Shown here: positions 7,507 through 16,414 of the stretch, piece by piece
Layout of the letters: every line of letters begins with the position of its first letter
Position numbering within the stretch: the first letter of the stretch is position 1
Source: Gemmatimonadota bacterium
Lineage (GTDB): Bacteria > Gemmatimonadota > Gemmatimonadetes > Gemmatimonadales > GWC2-71-9
Assembly (NCBI GenBank): GCA_003221985.1
Contig: QHUQ01000003.1
Location: 1 to 25,901, forward strand
Length of the DNA stretch: 25,901 bases
Direction: 5' to 3'
Made by a program: the position numbers and the translations under genes
Notes under the pieces: model-generated
Databases searched by the model: none
Seen by the model: the letters and a program-made list of their open reading frames with translations, nothing else
Told to the model about the DNA's origin: nothing

Positions 7507-8676
7507 TTGGCCCTCGTGCATCCCCTCCTCGCGCTGGCGCTCGTTATCCTCGCCGGCATCGGCGTGACGCGACTGTCCCGCCCGGCACAGCGACACCCCA
7601 AGGTGTTCGACGATCTGCTGGCAACCGGCGCGCCGTTCCTGCTGCTCGGCCTGCTCCTCGGGCCGGGTCTCGGTGTGGTCGACGCCGCCGGACTGCGCCT
7701 GCTCGAGCCGGTCGTCGCGCTCGGCATCGGATGGATGGGCGCGTTGTTCGGGTCACGCCTCGAGTGGCGCATGGTGCGGCGCGTGTCCCCGCGCACGTGG
7801 CTGATCGGCGCGACACTCGCCGTGCCCGTGCTGCTGACGACGGCCGCGACCGCCTGGGCTCTGGCCCGCGCGTTTCCGTCGCTCGCCCAGACATGGGGTC
7901 ATCCGTCGCTCGCGATCGCCCTCGCGCTCGCGGGGGCACTCACCACCGCGGCCAGCCAGCGAGGGCCGCGGCTCGGTCGGCGCAACGCGCTGCTCGATAC
8001 CGCATTCGGCACGGCCGCCGTAGTAGTGGCGATTGCACTGTATCACCCCCACCTCGCGTTGCGCAGTCTCGTGGTGACGCTGATCGCCGGCCTCGGCCTC
8101 GGCGGCCTCTTCGTTGTGCTGGCGCGCAGCTCGCTAACCCCTAGCGAAGCCGGCATCCCCGCGTTCGCGGCGATCCTCTGGGGAGCGGGCTTCAGTTACG
8201 CGCTGGGGCTCTCGCCCTTCGTCGTCTGCGGATTGGAGGCCGCCGTCATAGTCAGCTTCGCATCGCCCGCGGTGCGCCGTGCCGTCACGGATCTGCTCGA
8301 TCGTTGGGAGCTGGTCCTGTTTGCCGCTTTCCTTATCATCGCCGGCGCCCTGCTCCGCCCCGTGAGCGGCTGGGTCCTCGCCGCGGCGCTGCTCCTCGCT
8401 GTGATCCGCGTCGCGGTGCGCTGGGTGACGGTACGATTCGGTCTCGATCAGGTAGACCCGGTGTGGCGGTCACTGCCCTACGCGCCGCCGCCCGAGTTCG
8501 CGTATCCCGCCTTGCGGCAAGGCGCGAGCGCCATCGCGCTCGCGGCCGGGTTCGACCTGGCACGTGGAACCTTCGGCGCCGTGCTGGTCACGATCCTGCT
8601 GAGCGTGATGGCCGGCGAGGCCATCGCGGCGTGCACCCCGTTGACAGCACGCCCGAGGCACGCAGAGGTTTCGTGA
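7507..8676 (+). CDS. Polytopic membrane protein, cation/proton antiporter-like
   Basis: A 389-residue very hydrophobic protein with about ten to twelve predicted membrane segments and short polar loops. Its layout resembles Kef/CPA-type sodium or potassium/proton exchangers: two early helices, then a segment with LGIGWMGALFGSRLEWR resembling the conserved region after TM3 of that family. A mid-protein LLDTAFGTAAVVVAIAL could supply the membrane Asp. The classical ND/DD transport motif is not clear, and no regulatory TrkA-N domain is present, so transport substrate and activity are uncertain. The start is TTG at 7507 or the in-frame GTG at 7516; neither has a clear ribosome-binding site. The stop overlaps the next start (TGATG). 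It diverges from murA. Confidence 0.65.
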   Translation: MALVHPLLALALVILAGIGVTRLSRPAQRHPKVFDDLLATGAPFLLLGLLLGPGLGVVDAAGLRLLEPVVALGIGWMGALFGSRLEWRMVRRVSPRTWLIGATLAVPVLLTTAATAWALARAFPSLAQTWGHPSLAIALALAGALTTAASQRGPRLGRRNALLDTAFGTAAVVVAIALYHPHLALRSLVVTLIAGLGLGGLFVVLARSSLTPSEAGIPAFAAILWGAGFSYALGLSPFVVCGLEAAVIVSFASPAVRRAVTDLLDRWELVLFAAFLIIAGALLRPVSGWVLAAALLLAVIRVAVRWVTVRFGLDQVDPVWRSLPYAPPPEFAYPALRQGASAIALAAGFDLARGTFGAVLVTILLSVMAGEAIAACTPLTARPRHAEVS

Positions 8677-9089
8677 TGCTCCCGACCTGGGTCGGCGTGG
8701 TGTCGGCACTGAGTCTGGCGATCATCGCGCTCGCCGCCCTGGTAGGGGCCGTCGCCATCGTAGCCGCGGCGCTGGGCATCCGCGCGGCCGTTAAGGCGCT
8801 GAAAGGCTATGCCGGCCCGGCGATCGCCGATGTGCGGCAGCTGATCGGCGCCATTAAGAATGAAGCGGATGCGCTCGTGGGGGCGTCCCGCGATGTACGG
8901 CACCGCATTGTACGCGCAGCAGATGCCGCCGAAGAACGGCTCACCAGTCTGGACACGCTGGCCGAGGTGATGCAGGACGAGCTCGAGGCGACGGCGCTCG
9001 ATGCCGCCGCCACCATGCGCGATGTGCGCCGTGGGCTCTCGGTCTGGCGCTGGAGCCGGAAGCTCCTGAAAGGCAAGAAACGACGGTGA
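8676..9089 (+). CDS. DUF948-like membrane-anchored coiled-coil protein
   Basis: A 137-residue protein with one N-terminal membrane helix (about 7-33) followed by an amphipathic helical region containing VRQLIGAIKNEADALVGA and ERLTSLDTLAEVMQDEL, then a basic tail (KLLKGKKRR). This layout matches DUF948-type proteins, small membrane-anchored coiled coils of unknown function. The ATG at 8676 has AGAGG seven bases upstream and overlaps the previous stop (TGATG); an in-frame GTG at 8673 is less likely. The gene continues into the next by a GTGA overlap. The frame is open further upstream to 8304, but that stretch is only the antiporter gene read in another frame. Function cannot be assigned from sequence. 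Confidence 0.75.
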   Translation: MLPTWVGVVSALSLAIIALAALVGAVAIVAAALGIRAAVKALKGYAGPAIADVRQLIGAIKNEADALVGASRDVRHRIVRAADAAEERLTSLDTLAEVMQDELEATALDAAATMRDVRRGLSVWRWSRKLLKGKKRR

Positions 9090-9870
9090 AGCGCATCGGA
9101 GTGGCGGTCGCTCTCGCCGGCATCGCGTTGCTGCTCTTCCCGGGCGTCGCGCACGCCTGGACACCCGGCACCCACATCTTCCTCGGCGAGTCGGTGCTCG
9201 CCAACCTGTACCAGCTGCCCACGCTGATCGCCGATTTGCTGCGCGCCTTCCCCTACGATTTTCTCTACGGCAACATCGCCGCGGACACGTCGATGGCGAA
9301 GAAGTACGCCCCCGTCGGCCGGCACTGTCACGCGTGGCATGTGGGTCAGGAGATTCTCGATCTCGCGCCGAGCGACCCGTTGCGCGCGTTTGGACTCGGC
9401 TACCTCTCGCACCTCGCCGCCGATACGATCGCGCACAACTTCTTCGTGCCGCGCCAGCTGGTGCTGACGTCGAGCACCGTCGCGCTGGGTCACTCCTACT
9501 GGGAGAGCCGGTTCGAGACGCACCTCGGGGACGCGTACGCGCGGGAGGCCCGCGACGTCATCTTGAAGGACCATGCGGCGAGCGATGCCCACCTCGACGA
9601 GATTCTGTCGCCCACCCTGTTCAGCGTCAGAACCAATCGCCGCCGACGCTGGGCGCCGACGCCCGTGACGCGGCGGCTCGGCGGCTCGACCCGGCGGGAG
9701 AAAAAGCGCTGGGCATGGCGAAGCGGATGCGGCGGCAAGCGCTCCGCGAAGGCGGGCGGCACGAGCCCGAGCGCGTGGAAGAAACGGCACAGCAGCATTT
9801 CGGCTTGCCGACCCCGGCGCTCGACTACTGGAAGCAGTCGCGCGCGCAGCGTCCCTGGCGGGCAAGCTAG
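9086..9870 (+). pseudogene. Exported zinc-dependent phospholipase C-like protein, frameshifted
   Basis: Starts with GTG at 9086 (GTGA overlap with the previous gene). A signal peptide ends at VAHA (24), putting Trp25 at the mature N-terminus as in zinc phospholipases C. His30, Asp67, His80/82/85, the segment SHLAADTIAHN (His109, Asp113, His117), His136 and Glu140 (HSYWE) fit the metal-binding pattern of the bacterial zinc-dependent PLC family. The first frame stays family-like to about residue 184 (TLFSVRTNRR, near 9640). It then turns into Arg-rich nonsense and would run antisense into gatB to 10048. A convincing tail (RRLDPAGEKALGMAKRMRR ... HFGLP) is in another frame from about 9660 to TAG at 9868-9870. 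The span, 785 bases, is not divisible by three. Part of the middle may also be missing. A sequence error is possible. Confidence 0.75.
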
Positions 9871-11318
9871 GAGGGAGCGGGGGACGCGGGGGAGGCGAGT
9901 TTCTCTTCGAGCACGCGCTGGGCCAGCTTCGGATCCGCCTTCCCCTTCGACGCGCGCATCACCTGCCCCACGAAAAACGCCATCAACTTGGTCTCGCCAT
10001 TCTTGTAGCGGCCGACTTCGGGCGCGTGCGCGCCCAGCACGTCCGTGACCCACCCCGTGACGACGTTGCTGTCCGCGACCTGCACGACGCCGAGCGATTC
10101 CGCGACGGTGCGCGGGTCCCCGCCCTGCTCCGCCACTTCTCCAAACACGCGCTTCGCCGCCTGATGGCTGAGTGTGCCGCCCTTCACCAGGGCGATGAGT
10201 TGCGCCAATGCGGCGGGCGGCACCCGCAGCTGGTCCTGATGGTCCTTGGCATCGGCCAGCGCTTCCGTCATCACCCAATTCGCCGCCGCCTGCGGCTCCG
10301 CGGGCGCGCGCACGACGCTCTCGTAGTACTCGGCGACCGCGCGATTGGCGGTGAGCACCGCCGCATGCTCCCGGCTCAGCGCGTACTGCGCCACGAATCG
10401 CTCGCGCTTCTGCGCGGGCAGCTCCGGCAGCTCGCTCTGCTGCTTGGGTACCAACTCCGGCGTGAGGCCGAGCGGCGGCCAGTCGGGTTCGGGGAAATAG
10501 CGGTAGTCGTGGCTCTCTTCCTTCGAGCGCTGCGGGCGCACGCTGTTCTCGCGCGAGTCGTACAGCATCGTCTGCTGCTTCACGCTGCCGCCCGATTCGA
10601 CGAGCGCGATCTGCCGGTCGCGTTCCACCGTCAGCGCTTTCTCGACGAACGCGAACGAATTGATGTTTTTGACCTCGGTGCGCGTGTTGAGCTCGGTCTC
10701 GCCCGCGCGCCGCACCGAGACGTTGGCGTCGACGCGCAGGCTGCCCTTCTCCATGTCGCAATCGGAGATGCCGATGTATTCGAGCAGCTGCTTCAGGGTC
10801 TGGAGGTACGCGCGCGCTTCCGCCGGAGAGCGGAGATCGGGGCCGCCGACGATCTCGATGAGCGGCACACCCGAGCGGTTGAGATCGACCGCGGTCGCTT
10901 TGGCAAAGCGATCGTGAATCGATTTGCCGGCATCCTCCTCGAGGTGCAGCCGCACGATCGTGGCATTCACGATGCCGCGCTCGGGAGAGAGGAATGACAG
11001 CGTGCCGCTCGTCGCGAGCGGCTGGTCGAACTGCGAGATCTGATACCCCTTGGGCAGATCGGGATAGAAATAGTTCTTGCGGGCGAAGATGCTCTTGGGA
11101 TGCACGGTGCAACCGAGCGCGAGCGCGCCGCGCACGGCGAGCCCGATCGCCGCACCGTTGGCCGCCGGCAGTGCACCCGGCAGGCCCAGGCACGTGGGGC
11201 AAACCTGGGTGTTGGGGGGCGCGCCGAACGCCGTCGAGCAGCCGCAGAACATTTTCGACTTGGTACGCAGCTGCACGTGCGTCTCGAGCCCGATGACCGT
11301 TTCCCAGGCGGCGCTCAT
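9867..11318 (-). CDS. gatB: Aspartyl/glutamyl-tRNA amidotransferase subunit B
   Basis: A 483-residue GatB, the kinase/tRNA-binding subunit of GatCAB, which converts misacylated Glu-tRNA(Gln) and/or Asp-tRNA(Asn) to the amidated form using ATP. Visible features: VIGLETHVQL near the start; the zinc-binding set CGC (Cys25, Cys27) and CPTC (Cys40, Cys43); KNYFYPDLPKGYQISQFD; HLEEDAGKS; and a C-terminal YqeY-like tail. The ATG at 11318 overlaps the gatA stop (TGATG); a GTG one codon earlier (11321) is the alternative. It is the last gene of the serS-pcrA-gatCAB run. Its TAG shares the palindrome CTAG with the stop of the convergent phospholipase-like gene, so no terminator fits between them. Confidence 0.97.
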   Translation of the reverse strand: MSAAWETVIGLETHVQLRTKSKMFCGCSTAFGAPPNTQVCPTCLGLPGALPAANGAAIGLAVRGALALGCTVHPKSIFARKNYFYPDLPKGYQISQFDQPLATSGTLSFLSPERGIVNATIVRLHLEEDAGKSIHDRFAKATAVDLNRSGVPLIEIVGGPDLRSPAEARAYLQTLKQLLEYIGISDCDMEKGSLRVDANVSVRRAGETELNTRTEVKNINSFAFVEKALTVERDRQIALVESGGSVKQQTMLYDSRENSVRPQRSKEESHDYRYFPEPDWPPLGLTPELVPKQQSELPELPAQKRERFVAQYALSREHAAVLTANRAVAEYYESVVRAPAEPQAAANWVMTEALADAKDHQDQLRVPPAALAQLIALVKGGTLSHQAAKRVFGEVAEQGGDPRTVAESLGVVQVADSNVVTGWVTDVLGAHAPEVGRYKNGETKLMAFFVGQVMRASKGKADPKLAQRVLEEKLASPASPAPS

Positions 11319-12691
11319 CACGCCTCGTCCGTCGCGGGGACCACTCGCTCGAGCGCGTACGCCGCTTCGATCATCTCGTCTTCCAGGAACGCCTGGCCGA
11401 TCAACTGGCCGCCGATGGGCAGGCCTTTGACGCGGCCGATCGGCAGCGACATCGCCGGCAGGCCGGCGAGATTCGCGGTCACAGTGAAGATGTCGGACAT
11501 GTACATCGCAATCGGGTCCGCGAGCTTCTCCCCCGCCTTGAAGGCGGGCGTCGGCACGGTGGGCGTAAACAGCAGGTCCACCCCGCGATCCCAGACGTTC
11601 CTGAAGTCCTGCGCGATCAGCGACCGCATCTGCTGGGCCCGCCGGTAGTACGCGTCGTAGTAACCCGACGACAACACGTACGTGCCGACGAGGATGCGGC
11701 GCCGGACCTCGGGGCCGAAGCCCTGCCCGCGCGTGGTGCGATACAGGCTGCGCAGATCGGCATGCCCGTCGAATCGCGGCCCGTAGCGAACGCCGTCGTA
11801 GCGGGCCAGGTTGGAGGACGCCTCCGCGGGCGCGATCACGTAGTAGGTCGGCACCGCATAGGGGGTGTGGGGCAATGAGACTTCGCGGACCGCCGCGCCG
11901 AGATCCTTCAGGAAGCGCACGGCGCGATCGCAGGCCCGCCGCACCGCCGGGTCGAGCTCGGGCGGGAAGTACTCCCGCGGCAACCCGATGACGAAGCCCT
12001 GCAGCGACTCCGGCACCGTCGGCAACCGCAACGGATCGCGATCCTCGCAGGTCGCATCTCTGGGGTCGCGCCCGCTGATCACGGAGAGCACGCGCGCGGC
12101 ATCGTGGACGCTGCGCCCGAAGACGCCGATCTGATCGAGCGACGAGCCGAACGCGACGAGGCCGTAGCGGCTGACGCGGCCGTACGTCGGCTTGATGCCG
12201 ACCACGCCGCAGAACGCCGCCGGCTGGCGTACCGAGCCGCCCGTCTCCGAGCCGAGCGCGGCCGGCACCGCGCCGGCGGCGACGAGCGCCGCGGAGCCGC
12301 CGGAGGAGCCGCCCGGCACGCGCGTCTTGTCCAGGGGATGCAGCACGCGCCCGTACGCCGAGTGCTCCGTGGACGAGCCCATCGCGAACTCGTCGCAGTT
12401 CGTTTTGCCGGCGATCAGCGCGCCGGCGGCTTTCAGCTTCGCCACCGCGGTGGCCTCGTACGGCGAGCGGTAGCCTTCGAGAATCCGCGACCCGCAGCTC
12501 GTCGTGAACTCCAGCGTGCAGATGTTGTCTTTCACCGCGACGGGCATGCCGTACAGCACCCCGGTCGGACGCGCCGCCGCGACCTGCGCGGTGAGCGACT
12601 TGCGGAGATCCTTGGGAGGGGTGAGCAGCGCGTTGAGGCGCTTGGCTTTCACCAGGCGGTCCGCGACCGCTTTGGCGGGGGCGTCACTCAC
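11318..12691 (-). CDS. gatA: Aspartyl/glutamyl-tRNA amidotransferase subunit A
   Basis: A 457-residue amidase-signature protein that produces ammonia from glutamine for GatCAB. The catalytic triad is visible: Lys54 in VAVKDN, the cis-Ser129 in PGGSSGGSA, and Ser153 in GSETGGSVRQPA, with the spacing of the family. The N-terminal helix is shorter than in many GatA proteins, hence 457 rather than about 485 residues. The GTG at 12691 overlaps the gatC stop by four bases (GTGA); the next gene starts inside the TGA of gatA. Position between gatC and gatB and the complete active site support a tRNA amidotransferase rather than a stand-alone amidase. Confidence 0.97.
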   Translation of the reverse strand: MSDAPAKAVADRLVKAKRLNALLTPPKDLRKSLTAQVAAARPTGVLYGMPVAVKDNICTLEFTTSCGSRILEGYRSPYEATAVAKLKAAGALIAGKTNCDEFAMGSSTEHSAYGRVLHPLDKTRVPGGSSGGSAALVAAGAVPAALGSETGGSVRQPAAFCGVVGIKPTYGRVSRYGLVAFGSSLDQIGVFGRSVHDAARVLSVISGRDPRDATCEDRDPLRLPTVPESLQGFVIGLPREYFPPELDPAVRRACDRAVRFLKDLGAAVREVSLPHTPYAVPTYYVIAPAEASSNLARYDGVRYGPRFDGHADLRSLYRTTRGQGFGPEVRRRILVGTYVLSSGYYDAYYRRAQQMRSLIAQDFRNVWDRGVDLLFTPTVPTPAFKAGEKLADPIAMYMSDIFTVTANLAGLPAMSLPIGRVKGLPIGGQLIGQAFLEDEMIEAAYALERVVPATDEA

Positions 12692-12981
12692 TCGAATTGA
12701 TCCAGCTTCGGTACGACGAAGAATCCTTCCTTGAATGCGGGGGCGAACTCCGCGGGGCCGAACGCCAGCGGCTCCGGGTTGACTTCATCGGCCCGGAAGC
12801 GGATCGCGTCGGGCCCCGGCACGAACGCCTTCACGGTGCCGTTCGCGGGCACCGCGCTCAGCTGCGCCACGTACTCGATGATCCGCGACATCTGCTCCGC
12901 CAGCTCCGGCAGCGCCGCGTCGTCGACGTCGAGCTCCGCGAGCTGCGCGATGCGCAGCGCCTCCTCCCGCGACACACTCAT
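12688..12981 (-). CDS. gatC: Aspartyl/glutamyl-tRNA amidotransferase subunit C
   Basis: A 97-residue GatC, the small belt-like subunit that wraps around GatA and GatB. Typical features are the start VSREEALRIAQLAELDVDD, the helix LAEQMSRIIEYVAQL, a central Pro-rich segment, and the acidic/aromatic end FFVVPKLDQFE. The ATG at 12981 overlaps the stop of pcrA (ATGA) and its own stop overlaps gatA (GTGA). This order, C-A-B, ensures near-equal translation of the three subunits. Confidence 0.95.
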   Translation of the reverse strand: MSVSREEALRIAQLAELDVDDAALPELAEQMSRIIEYVAQLSAVPANGTVKAFVPGPDAIRFRADEVNPEPLAFGPAEFAPAFKEGFFVVPKLDQFE

Positions 12982-15233
12982 GCCCCTTCTCCTTGCCAGT
13001 CCCGCTCGAGCCCCGCGTAGGCGACGAGCAGTTGTTTGGTCCCGATGTCCGGATCGTCGAAGTCTACGCTCACGCGCAGATCGCGACCCTCACCCGACAC
13101 CGCGCGCACCACACCACCGCCGAATTTGCGGTGACGAACGCGTTCCCCTTTCACGTAGCGCGGCGCGTCCTGCGAAACGTCTTCAGGAAATCCGATGTCC
13201 GGCAATCGCCTCGCCGCAGCGCCACGCGGCCGTGGCGGCCGGGGAGGCATCGCACTCGACCCGCGCAGCGGGTGCCACGACGGCGTCGTGCTCCGCTCTT
13301 CGACGACGTGCGGCGGCAACGCGGCGAGAAAGCGCGACGGCTCCGCCAGCTCCAGACGCCCGTTGCGGTACCGCGTGCGCGCCCATGAGAGATACAACCT
13401 TTCGCGGGCACGCGTGAGACCCACGTAACAGAGTCGTCGCTCCTCCTCGACGCCGCCCGGCTGCTCGGTCGAGCGACCGAGTGGGAACAATCCATCCTCC
13501 AGACCCGCGAGCGCGACGATCGGCCACTCGAGTCCCTTCGCCATGTGCGCGGTGGTGAGCGTCACGCCCGCTTCGTTGCCGTCTTCGTCCGCCGGCGTCA
13601 CGAGCGCAGCCTGGGTGAGGTAGCGCTCGACCGGGCTCCCCGTGCCTTCCGCCGCGTCCGGGTCCTGGATCTCCGCCCAGGCTGCGGCGCCGGCCACCAG
13701 CTCCCGTACGTTCTCGATCCGCTCCATCCCCTCGGCGCCTTCCTCCGCCAGGTACTGCTCGTAGCCGGTGGTGGCGAGGATCGTCTCGAGCGCCGTGGCG
13801 GGGTCCGCCTGCCCGACGGCGTCGCGCAGCCGATCCAGCAGCGACGCCACGCCCGTGAGCGCTTCCCGGACATTGGGCCGCAGGTCGCTGACGTTCGAGG
13901 CGCGGCGCGCGGCTTCAAGCAGCGGCTGCTGCCATCCGGTTGCCGCCCGCACCAGCACCGCCAGCGAGGCGTCGCCGACGCCGCGCCGCGGCACGTTGAC
14001 GACGCGCAGGAAGGCCTCGTCGTCGGCCGGATTGGCAATCAGCCGCAGATAGGCGAGCAGGTCCTTCACTTCGCGCCGCTCATAGAAGCTGATGGCGCCG
14101 ATGAGCCGGTACGGGATGCCGCGGAAGCGGAAGGCCTCTTCCAGCGGGCGGGACTGCGCGTTGGTACGATAGAGGATCGCCATGCCTTCGTACGCGATGT
14201 CGCCATCCGCGGCGCGGCGGGCGAACTCATTCGCCAGCCATTCGGCCTCGTCCCGCTCATCGGCGGTACTCAGCAACGTCACCGGGGCGCCGCCCTGTTT
14301 TTCGGTGAACAGCGTCTTGCCCAGCCGCGCCGTGTTCTCGGCGATGATGCCGTTGGCCGCATCGAGGATGATCTGCGTCGACCGGTAGTTCTGCTCGAGC
14401 CGCACCAGCTTCGCGCCCGGAAAGTCGTTCTGGAACGAGAGCATGTGCCGGACGTCCGCGCCGCGCCAGCCGTAGATCGCCTGGTCGTCGTCACCCACGA
14501 CGCAAAGATTGCCGTGCTGCTTGGCGAGATGCTTGACCAGCAGGTACTGCGCCGCGTTGGTGTCCTGGAATTCGTCGACCAGGACGTGCTGAAACCGGTC
14601 CTGCCAGTAGGCGAGCCGCTCGGGATGCTGGCGAAACAGGGTGAGCGGATGGAGCAGCAGATCGTCGAAGTCCATCGCGTTGGCCTGCTTCAGCGCCGGC
14701 CCCAGGTCGGCGTAGATGTCGGCCGCGACCTTCACGAGCGGCGTATCCGCCCGTGCACCCAGCTCCTCGGGCTGGACCATGCGGTTCTTGGCGCTCGAGA
14801 TCAGGCCGTGAACGGCGCGCGGGGTGTAGACCTTGATCGAGAGCTGCCGTGCCTCGAGGAGCCGCTTCACCAGCGCCTCGGAGTCGTCCGAGTCGTAGAT
14901 CGTGAAGTTCGGCCCGAACCCCAGCAGCGGCGCCTCGCGGCGCAGCAGCCGGGCCGAGAGCGAATGGAACGTGCCGATCCACAACCCGCGCGGATCAGCG
15001 CCCAGCAGTTGGGCGACGCGCGTGCGCATCTCGCCCGCCGCCTTGTTCGTGAACGTGACGGCGAAAATCCGTTGCGGCGCGACATGGAGGGTGGTGATGA
15101 GGTGCGCGATCCGGGCCGTGAGGACACGGGTCTTTCCGGAGCCTGCCCCCGCGAGGACGAGCAACGGGCCACCGGGATGCTCGACCGCCTCCCGCTGCGC
15201 GGGATTCAACGGCAAGGGATGCTGCGCGGTCAT
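12978..15233 (-). CDS. pcrA: UvrD/PcrA-type superfamily 1 DNA helicase
   Basis: A 751-residue 3'-5' helicase of the UvrD/PcrA/Rep group, acting in nucleotide-excision repair, removal of RecA filaments and conflicts with RNA polymerase. Motifs in order: Q-motif LNPAQREAVEHPGGP; Walker A AGAGSGKT (28-35); DEFQDTN (220-226); DDDQAIYGWRGA (248-259); and LEQNYRST. The 2A/2B domains follow, with TTAHMAKGLEW and the LCYVGLTRARERLYLSW motif. About 695-745 form a Tudor-like tail (YVKGERVRHRKFGGGVV) that binds RNA polymerase in PcrA/UvrD. ATG at 15233 overlaps the histidine kinase stop (ATGA). Being inside a tRNA-charging operon is unusual but helicases often travel with gatCAB. Confidence 0.95.
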   Translation of the reverse strand: MTAQHPLPLNPAQREAVEHPGGPLLVLAGAGSGKTRVLTARIAHLITTLHVAPQRIFAVTFTNKAAGEMRTRVAQLLGADPRGLWIGTFHSLSARLLRREAPLLGFGPNFTIYDSDDSEALVKRLLEARQLSIKVYTPRAVHGLISSAKNRMVQPEELGARADTPLVKVAADIYADLGPALKQANAMDFDDLLLHPLTLFRQHPERLAYWQDRFQHVLVDEFQDTNAAQYLLVKHLAKQHGNLCVVGDDDQAIYGWRGADVRHMLSFQNDFPGAKLVRLEQNYRSTQIILDAANGIIAENTARLGKTLFTEKQGGAPVTLLSTADERDEAEWLANEFARRAADGDIAYEGMAILYRTNAQSRPLEEAFRFRGIPYRLIGAISFYERREVKDLLAYLRLIANPADDEAFLRVVNVPRRGVGDASLAVLVRAATGWQQPLLEAARRASNVSDLRPNVREALTGVASLLDRLRDAVGQADPATALETILATTGYEQYLAEEGAEGMERIENVRELVAGAAAWAEIQDPDAAEGTGSPVERYLTQAALVTPADEDGNEAGVTLTTAHMAKGLEWPIVALAGLEDGLFPLGRSTEQPGGVEEERRLCYVGLTRARERLYLSWARTRYRNGRLELAEPSRFLAALPPHVVEERSTTPSWHPLRGSSAMPPRPPRPRGAAARRLPDIGFPEDVSQDAPRYVKGERVRHRKFGGGVVRAVSGEGRDLRVSVDFDDPDIGTKQLLVAYAGLERDWQGEGA

Positions 15234-16414
15234 CTCGTGGTCAGCGGAAACTCAAGCACAAACACCGAACCTTTACCCTCGGCCCCCGGGCGGAACGCGA
15301 CCTTGCCGTCATGTTGCTGCTCGACGATGCGGCGGGCGAGCGCGAGGCCTATCCCCCACCCGCCGGTTTTGCTGGAGACGCCGGGCTCAAAGAGCTGACC
15401 TTGCATCTCCGGCGCGACCCCGGGGCCGTCATCCCGCACACTGACCCGCCCGACGGTGTCGCTGCCTTCGACGTCGATGTCGATGCGGCCCCCCCGGCCG
15501 CTCAACGCATCTACCGCATTCTTCACGACCACCTCGAGCGCCCACTCGATGAGCACCGGATCGCCGGTTGCGGTCGGTCCCGCGCCGGGCGACGTCAGCG
15601 TGATGGCCACGGGGTGGGCGAGCGTAGGCAGCCGCGGCCGGAAGTAGGCCACGACGCGCTCGGCGACGGTCCCCAGGCCGACCGGGTCGCGGCGCGACGG
15701 ACGGCCGATGCGCTCGAAGCGCCTGGCGACGCGCTGCAGGCGCTCCGCATCGGCTTCAAGATGTCTGATCAACTCGCTGCCCGGCGTACCCGGATTCTCC
15801 CGCAGGTAATCAATCCAACCCGTGAGGCTCATCAACGGGGTGCCGAGCTGATGTGCCGATTCGCGCGCCATCGCCACCCACAGCCGGTCGCGTGCCGCGT
15901 TGACGCGCTCGCGCATCGCCCACACCGCGAGCAGGACGAGGCAGAGGAACATCGCCCCCTGCAGCACCGCCAGTCCGGTGAACGCGCGCGCGTCCGGCAG
16001 GGCCCCGTAGTGAATGGTGCCGACACCCGGCTGGATCAACGGCGGGTGAATACGGTCGAGCTCGAGGATCCAGTTGCGCAAGGTCGCCTCACTCGCATTG
16101 GCGCCGAACGGCGCGTTGTCGAGCGCGGTGATTCGGCCCGCCACGTCGGTGACGGCGATGGGAATGCCCAGCCGCCGGACTTCGTCGGCGAGGGCGAGCA
16201 GCGCGTCGGCCGCCGCCCCTTCGCGCGGGTCGTTCAGACCAGCGAAGACGTGGCCGAGAAGGCGGCTGGTCTCGCGCGCATCGTTGCGAAGATGGCGCGC
16301 CACGATCCAGGCATACCCGACCGACAGTGCGCCGAACAGCAGTGCAGCGGCGAGGAGCGCGGCGGGGCCGGCGCGGCGCAGCGCGCCTTTAGGCAATGCG
16401 GTCAGAGCCGACAT
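15230..16414 (-). CDS. Membrane sensor histidine kinase, orphan
   Basis: A 394-residue sensor kinase. TM1 is at about 16-38, an extracytoplasmic sensor region of about 105 residues follows (41-144), and TM2 is at about 145-167. There is no HAMP domain, and the dimerisation helix follows almost directly. The phosphoacceptor box is ESAHQLGTPLMSL (His188), with GTP rather than the usual RTP. The N box is VVKNAVDAL (Asn299), G1 is DDGPGV (328-333) and G2 is GWGIGLALAR (352-361). All catalytic elements look intact. It starts with ATG at 16414 inside serS (26-base overlap) and ends overlapping pcrA. No response regulator adjoins it; the single-domain regulator at 18517-18930 is on the other strand about 2 kb away and might be a partner. 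The stimulus is unknown. Confidence 0.9.
   Translation of the reverse strand: MSALTALPKGALRRAGPAALLAAALLFGALSVGYAWIVARHLRNDARETSRLLGHVFAGLNDPREGAAADALLALADEVRRLGIPIAVTDVAGRITALDNAPFGANASEATLRNWILELDRIHPPLIQPGVGTIHYGALPDARAFTGLAVLQGAMFLCLVLLAVWAMRERVNAARDRLWVAMARESAHQLGTPLMSLTGWIDYLRENPGTPGSELIRHLEADAERLQRVARRFERIGRPSRRDPVGLGTVAERVVAYFRPRLPTLAHPVAITLTSPGAGPTATGDPVLIEWALEVVVKNAVDALSGRGGRIDIDVEGSDTVGRVSVRDDGPGVAPEMQGQLFEPGVSSKTGGWGIGLALARRIVEQQHDGKVAFRPGAEGKGSVFVLEFPLTTR

Noticed and set aside
8807..9865. 352-codon minus-strand frame opposite the DUF948-like and phospholipase-like genes
   Set aside because: No domain. The plus-strand proteins have a signal peptide, a membrane helix and metal-binding motifs.
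9496..11202. 568-codon minus-strand frame overlapping gatB in another frame
   Set aside because: Arg/Ala-rich shadow of gatB that continues through the convergent phospholipase region.
13545..15398. 617-codon plus-strand open frame antisense to pcrA
   Set aside because: Composition typical of shadow frames; pcrA motifs on the minus strand are unambiguous.
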